Source of the DNA: Allonocardiopsis opalescens
Lineage (GTDB): Bacteria > Actinomycetota > Actinomycetes > Streptosporangiales > Streptosporangiaceae
Length of the DNA: 64,000 bases
Reading direction: 5' to 3'
Assembly: GCF_003002095.1 (NCBI RefSeq)
Contig: NZ_PVZC01000003.1
Coordinates: 496,001-560,000 of the forward strand
A program made the position numbers and the translations under genes. Below, in pieces: positions 63,067-64,000 of this stretch. A model generated the notes under the pieces. It ran no database searches. It saw only the letters and a list, made by a program, of their open reading frames with translations, and was not told the DNA's origin. Every line of letters begins with the position of its first letter. The stretch's first letter is position 1.

Positions 63067-64000
63067 GTGAGCAGTGCGGTGCCCAACGACTTCTTCGGCA
63101 TGCGCGGGATCCCTCCGGCGCTCGCCGCGGAGCTGGGATCGGGGCTGGAGCGCGTCGAGCACGAGCTGCGCTCCCGCGTCCGCAGCGACGACGGCCTGGT
63201 GGACGACGCCTCCCGGCATCTGATCACCGCCGGGGGCAAGCGCTTCCGGCCGATGGTCACCCTGCTCGCCGCCCAGTTCGGCGACCCCGGTGCCGCCGCC
63301 GTGGTGCACGGTGCCGTCGTCATCGAGCTGACCCACCTCGCCACCCTCTACCACGACGACGTCATGGACGAGGCGGAGCTGCGCAGAGGCTCGGCCAGCG
63401 CCAACTCCCGCTGGGGCAACACCGTCGCCATCCTCACCGGCGACTACCTCTTCGCGCGGGCGTCCGAGCTGCTGGCCGACCTCGGAGCCGATGCCGTGCG
63501 CATCCAGGCCCGCACCTTCGCCCGGCTGGTGCGCGGCCAGATCCGCGAGACCGTCGGCCCGGCCGACGGCACCGACCGGGTCGAGCACTACCTGGGCGTG
63601 GTGGCCGACAAGACCGCCTCGCTGATCGCAACCGCCGCCACCTTCGGCGGCATGTTCGCCGGCGCCCCCGCCGCCGTCACCGCCACGCTCACCCGCGCCT
63701 GCGAGGCGCTGGGCGTCGCCTTCCAGCTCTCCGACGACATCCTCGACGTCGCCAGTGAGTCAGTGGAGTCGGGCAAGGTGCCCGGTACCGACCTGCGCGA
63801 GGGCGTGCTGACCCTCCCGGTGCTGCACGCCCTGGCCGACACCAGCCCCGACGGCGCCCGGCTGCGCGAACTGCTCGGGGCGCCGGGCGCGCTCGACGAC
63901 GACCAGGTCACCGAGGCGCTCACCCTGCTGCGCAAGGACCCGGCCATGGACGCCGCCCGCGCCGACCTCCTCGGCTGGGTCGAGCGGGCCCGCGCCGAGC
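63067..64000 (+). CDS. Trans-polyprenyl diphosphate synthase, 5' part (cut by the window edge)
   Basis: The first 311 residues are visible. It chain-elongates allylic diphosphates with isopentenyl diphosphate. Substrate motifs: LITAGGKRFRPMVTLLAAQF, the first aspartate-rich motif LYHDDVMDEAELRRG with WGNTVAILTGDYLFARASEL, and the second, FQLSDDILDVASES, then GTDLREGVLTLPVL. The small residues before the first DDxxD (HLATLYHDD) fit a long-chain product, so it probably makes the menaquinone side chain in keeping with menG upstream. The GTG at 63067 follows GTCAGGTG. The end lies past the window. Confidence 0.93.
   Translation, partial: MSSAVPNDFFGMRGIPPALAAELGSGLERVEHELRSRVRSDDGLVDDASRHLITAGGKRFRPMVTLLAAQFGDPGAAAVVHGAVVIELTHLATLYHDDVMDEAELRRGSASANSRWGNTVAILTGDYLFARASELLADLGADAVRIQARTFARLVRGQIRETVGPADGTDRVEHYLGVVADKTASLIATAATFGGMFAGAPAAVTATLTRACEALGVAFQLSDDILDVASESVESGKVPGTDLREGVLTLPVLHALADTSPDGARLRELLGAPGALDDDQVTEALTLLRKDPAMDAARADLLGWVERARAE

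Overview
This is a very GC-rich, densely packed bacterial chromosome segment from a filamentous actinomycete. I favour the Streptosporangiales/Nocardiopsaceae, but the genus is inferred only from general protein similarity. The supporting signs are a BldC-type developmental regulator, a Rex repressor fused to a hem operon, a full 14-gene nuo operon, a CcdA/ResABC cytochrome c system, many GTG starts, GTGA/ATGA stop-start overlaps and extreme third-position GC. I saw no rRNA or tRNA gene, CRISPR array or insertion sequence.

Layout. 1-2407 (minus): 5' part of dnaE, running off the left edge. 2817-7073: secreted SGNH esterase, Cys-rich pentapeptide protein, SAM methyltransferase (minus), TIM-barrel sugar isomerase, TetR regulator. 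7133-13483: proC, an AcuC-type deacetylase, a conserved phosphatase-like protein, an excisionase-type HTH protein, the 32-residue AURKAIP1/bTHX-like protein, then a coupled trio (SDR epimerase, acyltransferase, methyltransferase). 13493-14374 (minus): HAD-IB hydrolase. 14720-16042: membrane protein with an ABM-like tail. 16390-22914: glutaredoxin, rex, hemA, hemC, cobA-hemD and hemB, closed by a strong hairpin. 23023-27779 (all minus): an accessory island headed by a polymorphic toxin with a Flp-pilin-like leader and a Hint domain, followed by candidate immunity genes, two DUF4333 lipoproteins and a CPCC zinc-ribbon protein. 27936-31920: lipoprotein, prim-pol domain protein, rraA (minus), hemL. 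32045-40992: membrane-anchored STAND/TPR ATPase, histidine phosphatase, three small accessory ORFs, then resA-ccdA-resB-resC. 41021-43054: PLDc_N membrane protein (minus), a metallopeptidase resembling anthrax lethal factor with a small partner, and bldC (minus). 43646-45248: DUF4229 protein and a secreted beta-propeller (minus). 45405-64000: menG, nuoA-N and a polyprenyl diphosphate synthase cut by the right edge.

Functional theme. The core genes build an aerobic respiratory chain: heme (hemA/C/D/B/L), cytochrome c maturation (ccdA/resABC), menaquinone (menG plus polyprenyl synthase) and complex I (nuoA-N). Rex probably links two of these blocks. An 18-bp Rex operator overlaps the -35 region of the rex-hem promoter (16890-16907), and a perfect copy lies before nuoA (46387-46404).

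The most novel material is accessory: (i) the pilin-leader/Hint/toxin gene and its downstream genes; (ii) the lethal-factor-like metallopeptidase pair; (iii) the two-TM STAND ATPase; (iv) a pair of DnaA-box-like 9-mers around a hairpin in an unusual gap between nuoL and nuoM, with a near-copy of the arrangement upstream of the glutaredoxin gene.
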